Shown here one piece after another: positions 46,695-58,097 of a stretch of 64,000 nucleotides of DNA (position 1 is its first letter; the number at the start of each line of letters is the position of its first letter). Location of the stretch: assembly GCA_964017185.1 (NCBI GenBank), contig OZ024869.1, positions 64,990,931 to 65,054,930 of the forward strand, read 5' to 3'. This DNA is from Rugalucina vietnamica (lineage: Eukaryota > Mollusca > Bivalvia > Lucinida > Lucinidae). The notes below the pieces were generated by a model. It was not told the origin of the DNA, ran no database searches, and saw only the letters and a program-made list of their open reading frames with translations. The position numbers were made by a program, and so were the translations under genes.

Positions 46695-46850
46695 TGTTTC
46701 ATTGGCATTTCAGATACCTTCAGCCAGCAAAGAAGTGTATAAAAGTGGTTTCTTTCCGCAGATCAAGGATTGGAATGACCTCACTGATCTCCTCTGCTGA
46801 AAAGTCTGATGATGATGTGTCCATGTTTGAATCTCTTACAATATGTGTAA
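46695..46850 (+). pseudogene. LINE reverse-transcriptase C-terminal remnant
   Basis: Reads IPSASKEVYKSGFFPQIKDWNDLTDLL, then a stop and SAEKSDDDVSMFESL in frame-shifted continuity. FFP...I-DWN-L is the signature close to the C-terminus of CR1/L2-like LINE proteins. It ends in a run of A (46851-46860). It lies upstream of UNC50 and is not an exon of it. Confidence 0.6.
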
Positions 46851-46964
46851 AAAAAAAAAACAATTAAAAGCTGTTAAATATCAATGGCGATAATGATAAA
46901 ATGTTCCTTTCGTATAAAAATCTTCCTTTCGCGAAAGGAACCTTCCTTCACTTAGCTATACCCC

Positions 46965-47380
46965 TTGTAATATGCAAATTTCAAACTCAAAACTTTGTGA
47001 ATTATTGAATCGAGTAAGTGTTGGGTATATATACAGTAAACCACCCTTGCTTTTCCACCGACAGGGTTTGCTGTGGCTTGGCTAGGCTGTTCATTACATT
47101 TGGAGGCAGCCATGGGATAATGACAACTGCCAGACCGGGTTGCTTTACCCAAGTAGTACCCAGGCCAAGACTCGGGACGAGTCTTCTCGGAGGGGGAAGT
47201 AATGTGACGAGATAGCCTCCCTTGGAAAAATACATTGGTGCAATGTATTAGCTGCATATTGAGTGCTTGTAATATGCAAATTGCAATCTCGAAACTTTGT
47301 GAATCGAGTAAGTGTGGAGTATATAGCGCAGTAAACCACCCTTGGTGGTCCATGGTGGATGAGCACGGGGTTTGCTTAGT
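46965..47380 (+). repeat. Direct repeat pair about 300 bp apart
   Basis: TTGTAATATGCAAATT, AACTTTGTGAAT, ATCGAGTAAGTGT and CAGTAAACCACCCTTG occur in the same order at 46968-47050 and 47268-47343. Between them lies a hairpin AAGACTCG/CGAGTCTT (47168-47186). GGGTTTGCTGTGGCT also recurs at 51475. Confidence 0.7.
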
Positions 47381-48626
47381 TGCGAGATCTCACTCCGTTA
47401 TATTACACATACGTTCCATATCTCTTCGTTGCGATCCCAGTTGGTTGTTCAATGGTGAAACATAGTGTCAATAATTGCAGCCTTTTCAAGGTAAATCAAG
47501 AAGAATACACTTCACTGATGCGTTACTAACATGTTTATTGTGCTTGTAAAAAAATCCAACCTATTTTTGTCCGTTTTTAGCGGTTTTATTCTCGTTCAAA
47601 GACTTCTGGCTGTCATTCTTTCAGTGCACTAAATCGTCCGTATATGTTGGAAGTTTACGCCAAAAATTGACTTCCGACCATTTCCTTATATGGAAAGTTA
47701 ATTGATCAATTAAAGTTTAATTGATCAATTAGTATAATGCAGCGCGTGTGCACGTCACGATGACGTCAAACGCTGCACGCCGAAATCAAAATGGCTGACC
47801 TGATTGACGTCATTTGTAGAAATATGTGCATATCATTGGACAAGGCTAAATCTTGACCTTTCAACTGGAATAAATTAATGTTCGACGTCAGTTTCTGTAA
47901 CGTCCGCATATGTGTTCAGCTCGTTCCGGAAACGGCCCCCACGAGTGAAAACGATTGACAAACAGCTGAAACAATCGATGTGTAAAAACGGCTTATTCTC
48001 GCCATCTTGATTTACGGATGGACGCGAGGCTGAAAGTACATTCGGAATGGTGAAGAGACGTTTCGCTCCATGGAGATTGTACTCATCAGCTGAGTTAGAC
48101 TCGTACACTCAGCTGATGAGTACAATCTCCATGGAGCGAAACGTCTCTTCACCATTCCGAATGTACTTTCAGCCTCGTGTCCATCCGTAAAACAAGATGG
48201 CGAAAACAAGTGGTTTTTACACACCGATTGTTTTACATAGAATTCCATCGTTAATAGAAAGAAATGCTCACCGACACTTCGCTATTTGATGAAACACATA
48301 TTTAAATTTCTATCAATAAAATTTTCTCCTCAAAATTCTGCGTTTTCTTTTTCTAACAGATTCATTTTTCAGCTGTTTGTCATCGTGTTCACTCGTGTGG
48401 GGCCGTTTCCGGAACGAGCCGAACACATATGCCGACGTTTACGGAAACTGACGTCGAACATTAATTTATTCCAGTTGAAAGGTCAGGATTTGGCCTTGTC
48501 CAATGATATACACGTATTTCTACAAATGACGTCAATCAGGTCGGCCATTTTGAATTCGGCGCGCGGCGTTTGACGTCAGCGTTACGTTGCAACACGCGCT
48601 GCATTATACTAATTGGTCAATTAAAT

Positions 48627-49022
48627 ATTACAACCAGGCAAATAGCAGCTTAGCAATCCAGGTGTTTCAAACATCTCCTAAGTAGTTGTCAAAAACATGA
48701 AATTGACATTTCCTGTCCAATATTTGTATCAACCTTGAAATGTACATTACCACCTTATTTATCTCTGATTGGTCACAGTAAGATGGAATTGACAGATGTT
48801 GATTTCTCTTTCCAAAAATTTCATTGGTTGTTTGAAAATAATGAAACAGACCAAGGTGATTGTTAGACAGCTTTTGACAATTTTAAAGAAATGGACAACG
48901 TTTTCTATATTTAAATTGCACCTGGATGACTGATGTGTACTGTCAATTTCTTTTCTTTGACAACTGATTTTGAGATGTCTGAAACTTGTGAATTGCTAAG
49001 CTGGTATTTGCGCGGTTGTAAT
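48627..49022 (+). mobile_element. MITE of 396 bp with about 67-bp TIRs, nested in the foldback
   Basis: ATTACAACCAGGCAAATA... and its inverted partner at the right (ending GCGCGGTTGTAAT) match over about 67 bp with scattered changes. It splits the right arm of the foldback between TTAAAT and TGACAATTAAC. No ORF. Confidence 0.8.
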
Positions 49023-49248
49023 TGACAATTAACTTTCCATATATGGAAATGGTCGGAAGTCAATTCTCTGCGTAAACATACGAACATATACGGACGATTT
49101 AGTGCACTGAAGGAATGACAACCAGAAGTTTTTAAACGAGAATAAAACCGCTAAAAAACGGACAAAATATGTTGGATTTTTTTCTAAAAGCACATTAAAC
49201 ATGTTAGTAATGCATTGGTGAAGTGTATTCTTCTTGATTTATCTTGAA

Positions 49249-51335
49249 GGAAGTGTCTCGGCGTCCGGTACCGGACGAATTAGGCTAGAGTCTCCGCGTC
49301 CGGCAATGCCGGACGCCGAGCCTATCCTCACTGGAATGGCTCCGTGTCCGGCACTACATTCTTCCTACCAGTTTCTTGGTTGTAAGTATTAAAAAGTACA
49401 AATATTTTTTTTTACTATCAATACAGTTTGAAGAATAATTTTTTTTTCATTCATGTTCCGCCATTTTGTTTATGTTTATGTCTTGTACGTGTAAAGATGA
49501 AACTGTAGCGAATTCAATATCATGTTGCATTTTGGTTGTTGAAATAAAAATATATATTATCTTGTTGTTGTTTTTATCAAATATAAGTATCTATCAAATA
49601 AGTTCTTTAAGCCCATGTACATGTATTTATCCTTGCGTTAAATGATGCCAATTAGCCTCTTCTCATCTTTAAGGTACCTATAGCTAAGCGCGAATTGCGC
49701 GCCTCTTTTTTTCCTTTTGAAATGATCTCCGACAACAAACGACCATTCTGAAGTAAAACAAACAAACAAACAATATAATTACGTAAATTAGAAAACAATC
49801 CATCCATTAAGATGTGCAATGCAAAAATAAATTAGGTTGTCTCTGTTTTTGACCAGATCAGACACAAACCGGTGATCATGCAGATGCAACTTATATGAAC
49901 GTACGGCCTATGATTAAAACATGTATATAATATTTAGTTAAGCTTGTCATATAAAAATGTTTCATTTATTTTCGTCCAGATCAGACACAAACTGGTGATC
50001 ATGCAGATGCAATTTATATGATATTCGTTATAAGAACTTATGGTCTATTTTCCACACAAGTATATAACTTACCTTGTTTTATCATGTTGAACTTCGACCA
50101 GATAAGACACTAATCGGCTAGTATGCATAGGCAACGTAGAAGCATTCCATTTGCCGTTTATATGACCTATGTGATTAGAACGTACGATCTATGTCTAACA
50201 CATGCAAATAATGTTTATATAACGTTGTAATAACGTTGTTATCATAAAAAATATATATTATTTGATTTTCGACCAGATCAGACACAAACCGGCTAGTATG
50301 CATAGGCAAAATAGAAGCATTCCATTTGCCGGTTATATGACCTACGTTAATAGAACGTACGATCTATGCCTAACACATTTATATAATGTTTAAATAAAAG
50401 TCGCAATCACTCTCTTGCATTTGGCAAAAATTAATTACATGTAGCATGTGCACGGGTTTTATTAATTTTGAATTTTTGATCCAAAACATAGATTATGGGT
50501 ACTCATTGGAACCGCTTCGGCGAAGCGGCTCTAACGTGTACCCACAATCAATGTTTTCAGCTTTAATATTAAAAAGATCAAAATTTTTCCTATGCAATTA
50601 TCAAATTTTACGGCTGAAAAAAAAAATCTGTGTAGATTGTATATTACATGGGCGTTGTGTAGTGACATGATAAAGGTTTATTAAGTAATTCATGCAGTAG
50701 CGCATTTAGATGGACCTTTTATCATCATACTGAGATGACACATCTCACTAGCTTTTGACACTGAAAATAATTACAACAAAGTGAGTAGAAAATTGCTCAG
50801 CTAATTAGGACATTTGGGCATAAATCTAATTTTACATAATTACTGTCACGCTAAACTTTGATCAAATTCTGTATGAAAAACAACCTTTATGAGAATCACT
50901 TTCATTTAATATAGTAATTATCATTAACGATTGTGAGTAAGTCAAATAATCAATGTATCTTTTACTTTTTGCTGATTAAAAAAGTTTTACCAGCTTTTAC
51001 CAATTAGCATATACGGAGCGAACAAATATCTTATATTTCTGTGTCACTAGCCCTTATATCAAACGGCATACTGCGATTGGACAAATAGTCACTGTAAAAA
51101 TCCAATATGGCGGGGTTCGATGTGAAAAATATCTAGCGAATTCATTTTGTGACACATTAGCCGGTATTTAATCTGATTTATGTTTCTTTTGTTATCATTT
51201 ACTACCAGGAAACTTGTAAGAAAAATGTAGTGCTGGACACGGAGCCATTCCAGTGAGGATAGGCTCGGTGTCCGGCATTGCCGGACGCCGAGACTCTAGC
51301 CTAAATCGTCCGGTACCGGACGCCGAGACACTTCC
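49249..51335 (+). mobile_element. Mutator-like (MULE) non-autonomous element, 2087 bp, 9-bp TSD
   Basis: TATCTTGAA stands immediately before (49240-49248) and after (51336-51344) the element, a perfect 9-bp target duplication typical of Mutator-like elements. TIRs of about 135 bp begin GGAAGTGTCTCGG and contain two palindromes, CGTCCGGTACCGGACG and CGTCCGGCA-A-TGCCGGACG. The interior holds three to four units spaced by about 120-175 bp around CAGATCAGACACAAACCGG (49857-50400), a family E hairpin copy (50435-50665), and no transposase. A second copy is at 58098-59765. Confidence 0.85.
50435..50665 (+). repeat. Foldback MITE, family E, inside the MULE copy
   Basis: Arms with CATAGATTATGGGTACTC and GTACCCACAATCAATG around GAACCGCTTCGGCGAAGCGGCTC (12-bp stem GCTTCG/CGAAGC core). 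It is absent from the other MULE copy, so it inserted after the MULE family arose. Confidence 0.7.
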
Positions 51336-51470
51336 TATCTTGAAAAAGTTGCAATTATCGACAGTTCGTTTCACCATTGAAAAGCCAACTGGGATCGCAA
51401 CGAAGGGATATGGAACGTATGTGTAATATAGCGGAGTGAGATCTCGCAACTACAGCTGAGTGTGCGAGTC

Positions 51471-53274
51471 TAGGGGTTTGCTGTGGCTAGGCTCGGCTGT
51501 TCGTTACAGTAGACTTCAGAGCGTCAACGGAGAGTTTAGGATATTTACTTAGTGTTTTCTTCTCTTTATTTTTTTCTTTCAAATACTCAAAGCAGTTAAA
51601 TTGTGTGAACTTCTGATAATAACGTCAAAATTCTGGTTTTTGTTTTGCTGTCAGCGGAAATGGAATAAAATCCAACAGCAAGAAATTTGACTATTAGCGT
51701 GAAGGTCGTGTCAAGATCTGAGTCGACTCTGTCTATCTCTAATCGATCAATTTCTGATCATCATCTCGGGTTTGGGGTGGGTGCTAAATTTTGAATTTAG
51801 CAAGATGGGGAGAACATTCACGATGGGCCATTAAAACTATTTACAGTTTGTAAAGTGGTCTCTTATGTGGTACCTTGTCAAAGGCATCAGCAAAATGATG
51901 ATCACACCCGTTAACTTTGTCTGTGACCCCGGTTAAGAGCTCGACCCAGCTTGCTAAACATGTCATGAAAGAACTGAACCAGCTTGGACTCAATCCGAAC
52001 TAGCTTATTCATTCGACAAAGTGCTAATTCGAACGTACGTATACTTGTAACTGCTTCTTGGTTGTAGTAAAGTCTGTTAGTACTAGTCTCTTCTACTTCG
52101 ATGTATCGAGTATGTGAACATACAGTTGGTTAAAAAGGTAAAAGTAAGCAATGGTCAGGAAATGTCACAATCGATTCCTGGTGTGGTATTGTCAATTTGA
52201 CGTTTCATCAGTAATTAAAGTATTCTGATTCTGATCAGAAAGAAATTCCCACACCAGAAACCAGAAACCAAGGTGGAAAAAAACTAAAATTGACAATAAT
52301 GTACTAACACAAAGAGCACTTATCGTAAGCCGAGCAGTTATATTTCCATAGATGGCCTCTCAGTCACTCGGACCTAACTAAAGTGTGTTTCCAAGTGTCT
52401 ATATAATAATGTTTTGTTGTTGTTGTTGTTGTTGTTTTCGCATATGTTTTGCAAGAAACATTTTTCTTGGCACAACTGAGCCTTTAGTTTGTCATATTTT
52501 CAAATATGCAGTGGCTAGAGATAGATACGCGTCCGTATCTCTAGCCAATGAAGGTTGGTCGCGTACGGCTCCGTAGATTAGCCTTTCCTATAGGACAGAG
52601 ACCTATAATTATCGTTCCCATAGACCCCCGTTGTAATTTCCCCCCATACAAGACTCACCCCTATGCCTCACAACGCACAGTGGGACACCAACACATTCAG
52701 CAGACGAGAGAACGACCCAAGCCGTGTACAAGTGCGGCAAAAATAGGGTGTTAGCCAGAATCCAAGGACGGTATTTTCCGCTGTTTAGGGACACCCCCAA
52801 AAATCGCTCAACAATGAAAAGATGATTATTAAATATTAAAAATCTCTACATCCGCAATTTGGCCATTGTATGGCAAAACAACAGGAGATTAAATCATACA
52901 ATATAGCAAATATTCAAGAAAGGATATACTATCATGTGACAAAGATTGTTGATAGATACGCATTTATGACAAATCGTAAGTAAGTTACATCTTAAATTTG
53001 CCGCGGTAGATCTGCCCACAGTTTGTGCCAATCGCTTGCAACGTTACAATTGCAGCAAAAGAAGACAAACTATGACCAAAGTGACTGAATGGTTCTTTGT
53101 GTACTTCTCAATCTTTAAATTGGTTAGGGTGGCCATACTTAATCTTCCTACTTTTCCACAATTTAAAGCAATTGCAAATTGCTCTGGTCAACCCTGAAGA
53201 GAACAAACAATAGATGGCCAAATCTGCTGATTTCAATCGTGTACCAATCTACATTGCTTTTTTTCACAACATGA
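51471..53274. other. Repeat-rich intergenic stretch
   Basis: Contains a diverged R1 repeat (52205-52375, inverted; TTATCGTAAGCCGAGCAG), a TTG run (52410-52435) and a 12-bp perfect hairpin TGGCTAGAGATA/TATCTCTAGCCA at 52511-52545. No credible exon was found; open frames here are short and without recognisable motifs. Confidence 0.5.
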
Positions 53275-53422
53275 AGATTGTTAGGAAGATTATTTTTATC
53301 TAGTATTTTATGGGTTGATAGGGTCTTGCTCAAAGACACGACACGGTGCCGCCAGTGGGGATCAAACCCAAGACCTCTCGATTTGGAATTCGATGCTCTA
53401 CCTCTACGCCACCGCACGTCCC
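53275..53422 (-). repeat. tRNA-derived SINE
   Basis: On the minus strand an A box (TGGCGTAGAGGTAGAGC) is followed after about 35 bp by a B box (GGGTTTGATCCC). Then comes GTCGTGTCTTTGAGCAAGACCC, a body motif like the conserved TTGGGCAAG-type block of metazoan SINEs. The tRNA-like head is too decayed to be a tRNA gene. Confidence 0.7.
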
Positions 53423-53477
53423 TCAGAAAAACGTACATGTCATTGAAATATATACACCTTAGCGCTTTTAAAAACGT

Positions 53478-53640
53478 CTTTTTGTATAGTAAAAATGGGG
53501 TTTACAGGAGTAAGCTATTATTTTTATGTTTGCTCCAAAACATAGACTAAGGATACTTAATAGAACTGCTTTCGAGTTGGCGAGGGGGTTCTAACGTAGA
53601 CACACAATTAGTGATTTGGGCAAAAATGTAAAAAAAAAAA
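53478..53640 (+). repeat. Foldback MITE, family E, decayed copy
   Basis: GCTCCAAAACATAGACTAAGG and ACACACAATTAGTGATTTGG mark the two arms, with AGAACTGC/GGGGGTTCT between them. Ends are not clear. Confidence 0.6.
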
Positions 53641-53689
53641 TATATCTATACAATGAAATTTTACAGACAACAAAATCATTGGCAAAATG

Positions 53690-53893
53690 TTGATTCTGGA
53701 GAAGATTTTTGCATGTGGCCTTGATTTTGTGGACAAACTTATGTTACCAATACACGTTACATACATTGGTTCTACATAAAGTTTTATTGTGATCGACCAA
53801 ACAATTCCAGAGAAGAAAATAGTCACGGTACAGACGACGGGCGGACGCCGGTCAATGGTATAATATAAGCACACCTTGACAGCTCAGGCGAGC
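53690..53893 (-). mobile_element. Helitron-like element family A, terminal fragment
   Basis: Retains TTCTGGAGAAGATTTTTG, ACATAAAGTTTTATTGTGATCG, GACGGGCGGACGCCGG and the CAGCTCAGGCGAGCT end. Other monomers and the opposite terminus are missing. Confidence 0.65.
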
Positions 53894-55324
53894 TGTAATT
53901 GTACTTTTAGTAGACTTTCAATGAATGTCTTCCTACGGCATCTACGTTTAGCAGCATAAATACACAGTGAAGTATTTGTAAAACTTGATCGAATTCGAAC
54001 GTCAGTATAGTTGAATTTTGCACTGTAAATCACCGCAAGAGGAAAACTTTTCAACCACGATTCATGACACAGCCATGCCTGATTTTGTATTTCTAAACTC
54101 TAGGCTCCCATAAGCTGTTTTAAAATCATTTCATATTAAAATTTATAAACGTTAAATGTAAAAGTGATAGTGTTTTAAGAGCAAACGTTTAGAACTGAAA
54201 CGAAACAAGTTGGCTTCTTTAAAACGAAACCAATGAAAAGGTCAGCAGCCGTTTGTTATAAGAGATTCCTTTTGCTCTAGATTTCAGTGTTGTTGATTCT
54301 CTGGTTTGTCATTAATTTCGATTCTCATACGTTTCAGTTTCGTTTCCTATACATAAATGTCGTTTCTTGTTATGGACGCTTGACCAGTGTGTGTATCTGT
54401 CACTCAAGGCATTGACCAAAATTTCTGATGTTATGGAATCAAAGCCAGTATTAAAGGGAACACGATTACAATCAATATGTCGATGTGTAGAAAACCATTT
54501 TGCAGTGCAGTCAATTTGTGACAGAGTTCTGAATTTTGACCTGCAGCCACACTACCAGAAACAGACCAATGGGACCGGTGTGATGGACTAAAAGTCAGCC
54601 ATATGGAGTTCCTATAGTTTCTGTACACCTCGTCAGGGTATCTACGATCTAAACCTAGATGCGCTATGATAAGCAGTCACCACGATCGAGACTGCTTGCT
54701 AGATATTACCGCTATTTGACGGGGAGTGTCAACAATGGATAAATTTAATTGATTGCGGTTAACTGTCTAGTCAGTATAGACGGGTTCACTAGTTTTTATT
54801 AAGCGCTTTATGTGACAAAACGCGTAATTGAGAGAGATCAGTCGATCATGGGTAAAATTTTCTTCATATTCAAAGTAAACACTGTGGAAAAGGTCCTGAG
54901 GGACCTTTTCCAATGACAGTTACATATAATGGCTCACGTTCGCACTGCGCTGCATTCTATAACTAATATAATACATACATGTACTCACTTCAATGAAGCC
55001 TGACTACTTGATCTTTAACTTGGTTATTCTCCCTTTACCAAATCATTGGAACACCCCAAACCACCACAAAAAACACCTAACCACCCAAGACCACTTTGAA
55101 ATCACCAAAACCAAATCTTAGACGCATCCACACTACCTCAGTGTAACACACTAACTTTATTATAAATCAGATCCTAGTGGTATTCAGAAGCACAAACCCG
55201 CTAATTAGTCTCATATGGGGCTCATGAATGTGAGTATGCATGCAGTATATGGGTTTCCTAGATACATGGAGAGCATGCATGCAACATGTGTATGTTGTAT
55301 CTATCTAGAATCTTTTCGAGAAAG

Positions 55325-55635
55325 CTCATATGGGTATTTGGGGTAGTTTGGGTGTGACTTAGTGTTGTTTGGGGGTGTTTATGAGGAGGTTCGGGGTGTT
55401 TTGAAGTGTTGTCATAAATGGGGTGTTAAGTTTTTGTAATATGGCTTTGGGCGTTTCTGAAGTGGCCTGGGGTTATTCAGGATTGGGTGCTGCGTCGCTG
55501 AAATATATGGTTTTTGATATTACAATTGTGTTTGGAGATCTTTTCAATGTTCTTTTTTGTGGTGGTTTGGGGTGGCCTTGAAGTGGCTTGGGGTGTTTTT
55601 GTTGTTTGGGGTGTTTTCACGATCCCCGACCGACT
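55325..55635 (+). repeat. G/T-rich degenerate decamer array (GGGGTGTTTT-like)
   Basis: Many units of the type TTGGGGTGGT and TGTTTGGGGTG occur at roughly 10-bp spacing. The complementary C/A-rich counterpart (CACCCCAAACCACC) lies at 55040-55115. A similar array is found within the second MULE copy (59555-59640). Confidence 0.7.
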
Positions 55636-55639
55636 TGCT

Positions 55640-57423
55640 CTTTGGGTGGGTGTAATCCCTGGACCAAATCCACTTAGACCGCTGGACTTGGACCATTTCA
55701 GCTAACGATCGGCTGGGCCAAACAAACAGGGTATTCCTTCGACCAGATATAAACCTGTTGGACCATTTATTAGCTGTATTCTGGGTTACACATTCTCGCG
55801 AGATCTGACGATATCTCATCTAGATCTCTCGCATTTGACGCTTTGAATTATGGGATATAGCTAAAATCGGCTAATCCCGTTCAGTTCTCGCGAATATCAA
55901 TTAATTGCGGGCGTTCACGAACGCCCGCATATATATACGTTGATGCAAACACACATCAATCCGGAAATGACGGCAATTAGACCGATCCCACTGTTGCTCC
56001 CGCATCATCATAAGTCAGTACCTGGCGAAAAACGAGCAAGGAACCAACCATAATGATACATGCTAAGAAAAAAAATAAGATCGTGAACGAATTATTTCGG
56101 AATTAGACCGAACCCATCATTGTTTCCGCGTCTTCATCCACAAGTCCACAGATGGCGAATAATGAGTGGGGAACCAAATCAGCTGTTCCAAGGATTGAAC
56201 ATAATGGCAATTGATTCCATGTGTTAACATTATTATTGTGAAAGATGATAAAAAATAATCCAAAATTACTGTTTTGATTTAAAAAAAGGCCATTTAAAAG
56301 TTTTATTTTGAATGGTCAGAAAACCATTGCTATCTTGAAGCCCAATATATTTTGATAAAATGATACTTATTTATTTGGAGTTTTTGCTTGGCGCGACAGC
56401 GTCAAGCAATTGAAACGGAATGAGGATTTCTCCTCAATCTGTGGGACTTTTCCTTCAATCTGTGGGGTTTCCCTTTGACATCCAGGGGCCTGGTTCCAGT
56501 CGCAATGTTTTTATACACTTCTTGCATAATAAATCAATTGAAGACGGAAACCAGACTTGCTATTAGGACTTGTGGGAAGAATGACGTACTTGGATCTAAC
56601 GATAAATATTTAGTTGGCGTTCTGGACGGATAATGCTAAAACCCGGAACTTTGTCCTAGGTCCGACCAAGTACGAAAGCTTGAAATCCACCGTAGCGAGG
56701 AAGTGTTCATGACTGATCATGGCCGACGGCGGCGACCCATCGAGTTACCGAAAAACTCCACAAACCTACGAAAAACCACAACACACGGACAAATATTGGT
56801 ATATACAGACTAGCCAAGCGTTCCTTTTAACAAGGAAAATTAATTCTGATTATATTAAAAGCGAAGCATAGTAAGGTCTATCTATGCTGCGAAGATGAAG
56901 TTAGCGGAAGCGGGTCAACTCGGCCTGATACCAAGTCGGCTCCTGAGTCAACTCGGTCCTGTGTCTACTTGGCCGGGTCAACTCGGTATTGTTTAAGGTA
57001 ATATGATGTTGTGCGTGTTTTTGGCATGCCATAATTTGTCACAATTTGACTATCCATTTTTTTCTGCACACCAGGAACCAGGAATTAAAGCACATATGTT
57101 GAATAGGGTCAGCTTTCATCCTATAACTAGGGCTAAACGCCCGCAAGCTTTTTGAAAAAGTTAATACTTGTAGATGTCTTGAATTTGCTGGACTAGAATG
57201 TATTTCTTTCATTCGAGCTGTGCATAGGTAAAACACACGATGTAACCAAAAGACAAAAATAAAATGTATGTAAAATTATATTAATATGATCTACATATAA
57301 AATGGATTCCAAAATGGATTCAATGGCGGACATTCCCAGCATGCAACGAGCCAAAGGCGACAGGTCAGTGTTATAGCGCTACCTGTCGGCGACAATGCTG
57401 GGTTACATGCAATAAACACTTAT
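55640..57423. other. Spacer of the inverted pair: short repeats, one small ORF
   Basis: Includes a hairpin GCGGGCGTTC/GAACGCCCGC at 55907-55930, two related stretches with AATTAGACCGA-CCCA (55976 and 56102), and degenerate GGGTCAACTCGG repeats (56915-56990). A hairpin AATGCTGGG against CCCAGCAT lies at 57330-57400. No known gene is recognised. Confidence 0.5.
56719..56871 (+). CDS. Short ORF or first exon, 50 codons
   Basis: The ATG has a good context (GATCATGG) and the frame reads MADGGDPSSYRKTPQ and on to FLLTRKINSDYIKSEA before TAG. A donor-like GTAAGG overlaps the stop (56871), so it could be a first exon ending at 56870. Ala-Asp-Gly-Gly openings are common in real first exons. No homologue is recognised and no partner exon was found. 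Low support. Confidence 0.25.
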   Translation: MADGGDPSSYRKTPQTYEKPQHTDKYWYIQTSQAFLLTRKINSDYIKSEA

Positions 57424-58097
57424 TGGAAAAGGTCCCTCAGGACCTTTTCCACAGTGTTTACTTTGAATATGAAGAAAATTGTACCCATGACCGACTGCTC
57501 TCCCTCAATTACGCGTTTTGTCACATAAAGCGCTTACTAGAAACTAGTGAACCCGTCTATAGTGACTAGACAGTTCACCGCAATCAATTTAATTTATCAA
57601 ATGTTGACACTCTCCGTCAAATAGCAGTAAATATCTAGCAAGCAGTCTCGATCTTGGTGACTGCTTCTAGGTTTACATCGTATATACCCTTATGAGGGGT
57701 ACATCACATCGCACTATAGGTCTATTTCTGGTAGTGTGGCTACAAATTCAGAACTCTGTCACAAATTGACTTCACTGCAAATTGGTTTTCTACAAATCGA
57801 CATATTGATTGTAATCGTGTTCTCTTTAGTATTGGCTTTCATTCCATAACATCAAAAATTTTGGTCATTGCCTTGAGCAACAGATACACACACTGGTCAA
57901 TGTTCATTACAAGAAACGACATTCATGTATAGGAAACGAAACTGAAATGTATGAGAATCGAAATTAATGACGAACCAGAGAATCAACAACACTGAAATCT
58001 AGAGCAAAGGGAATCTCTTATAACAAACGGCTGCTGACCTTTTCATTGGTTTCTTTTTAAAGAAGCCAACTTGTTTAATCATCAACAGTTTCTTAAC

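Larger units (their letters stand above)
47375..51470. repeat. Large foldback: inverted arms of about 650-700 bp around position 48092
   Basis: The left arm is 47375-48085. The right arm runs from 48098 outward to about 51470, interrupted by about 120 bp at 48242-48365, a MITE at 48627-49022 and the Mutator-like element at 49249-51344. Next to the 13-nt loop the arms are identical for more than 60 bp (GGTGAAGAGACGTTTCG ... CTCAGCTGATGAG). Farther out identity falls but stays high (AACACTTC/GAAGTGTT, TCCGTATATGTT). The loop and the outer right border share TAGACTCG-ACACTCAGCTG, so it looks like two head-to-head copies of one element. Confidence 0.85.
54208..58076. repeat. Inverted repeat pair, arms about 650-700 bp, spacer about 2.5 kb
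   Basis: The left arm 54208-54915 and right arm 57424-58076 match in inverted orientation from AAGTTGGCTTCTTTAAA at the outside to GGAAAAGGTCCTGAGGGACC at the inside. Shared blocks include GCAGCCGTTTGTTATAAGAG, GTCGTTTCTTGT and CGCTTTATGTGACAAAACGCG. Each inner edge is itself a hairpin (GGAAAAGGTCC/GGACCTTTTCC). A 75-codon open frame in the left arm (54367-54591) is broken in the right arm, so coding is doubtful. Confidence 0.8.

Noticed and set aside
46740-46830. Candidate 5' exon or upstream ORF of UNC50 on the minus strand (MDTSSSDFSAEE...)
   Set aside because: The plus strand reads as a LINE reverse-transcriptase C-terminus with FFP..DWN, and the minus frame hits TGA before the donor-like site.
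51195-51449. Minus-strand ORF over the MULE right TIR
   Set aside because: It lies across the TIR, the TSD and the foldback arm; open only because the palindromic CpG-rich TIR lacks stops.
53345-53420. tRNA gene on the minus strand
   Set aside because: A and B boxes are present but the acceptor and anticodon stems do not pair cleanly, and a SINE body follows.
54367-54591. 75-codon ORF in the left arm of the second inverted pair as a gene
   Set aside because: The corresponding stretch of the right arm has stops and indels; no recognisable motif.
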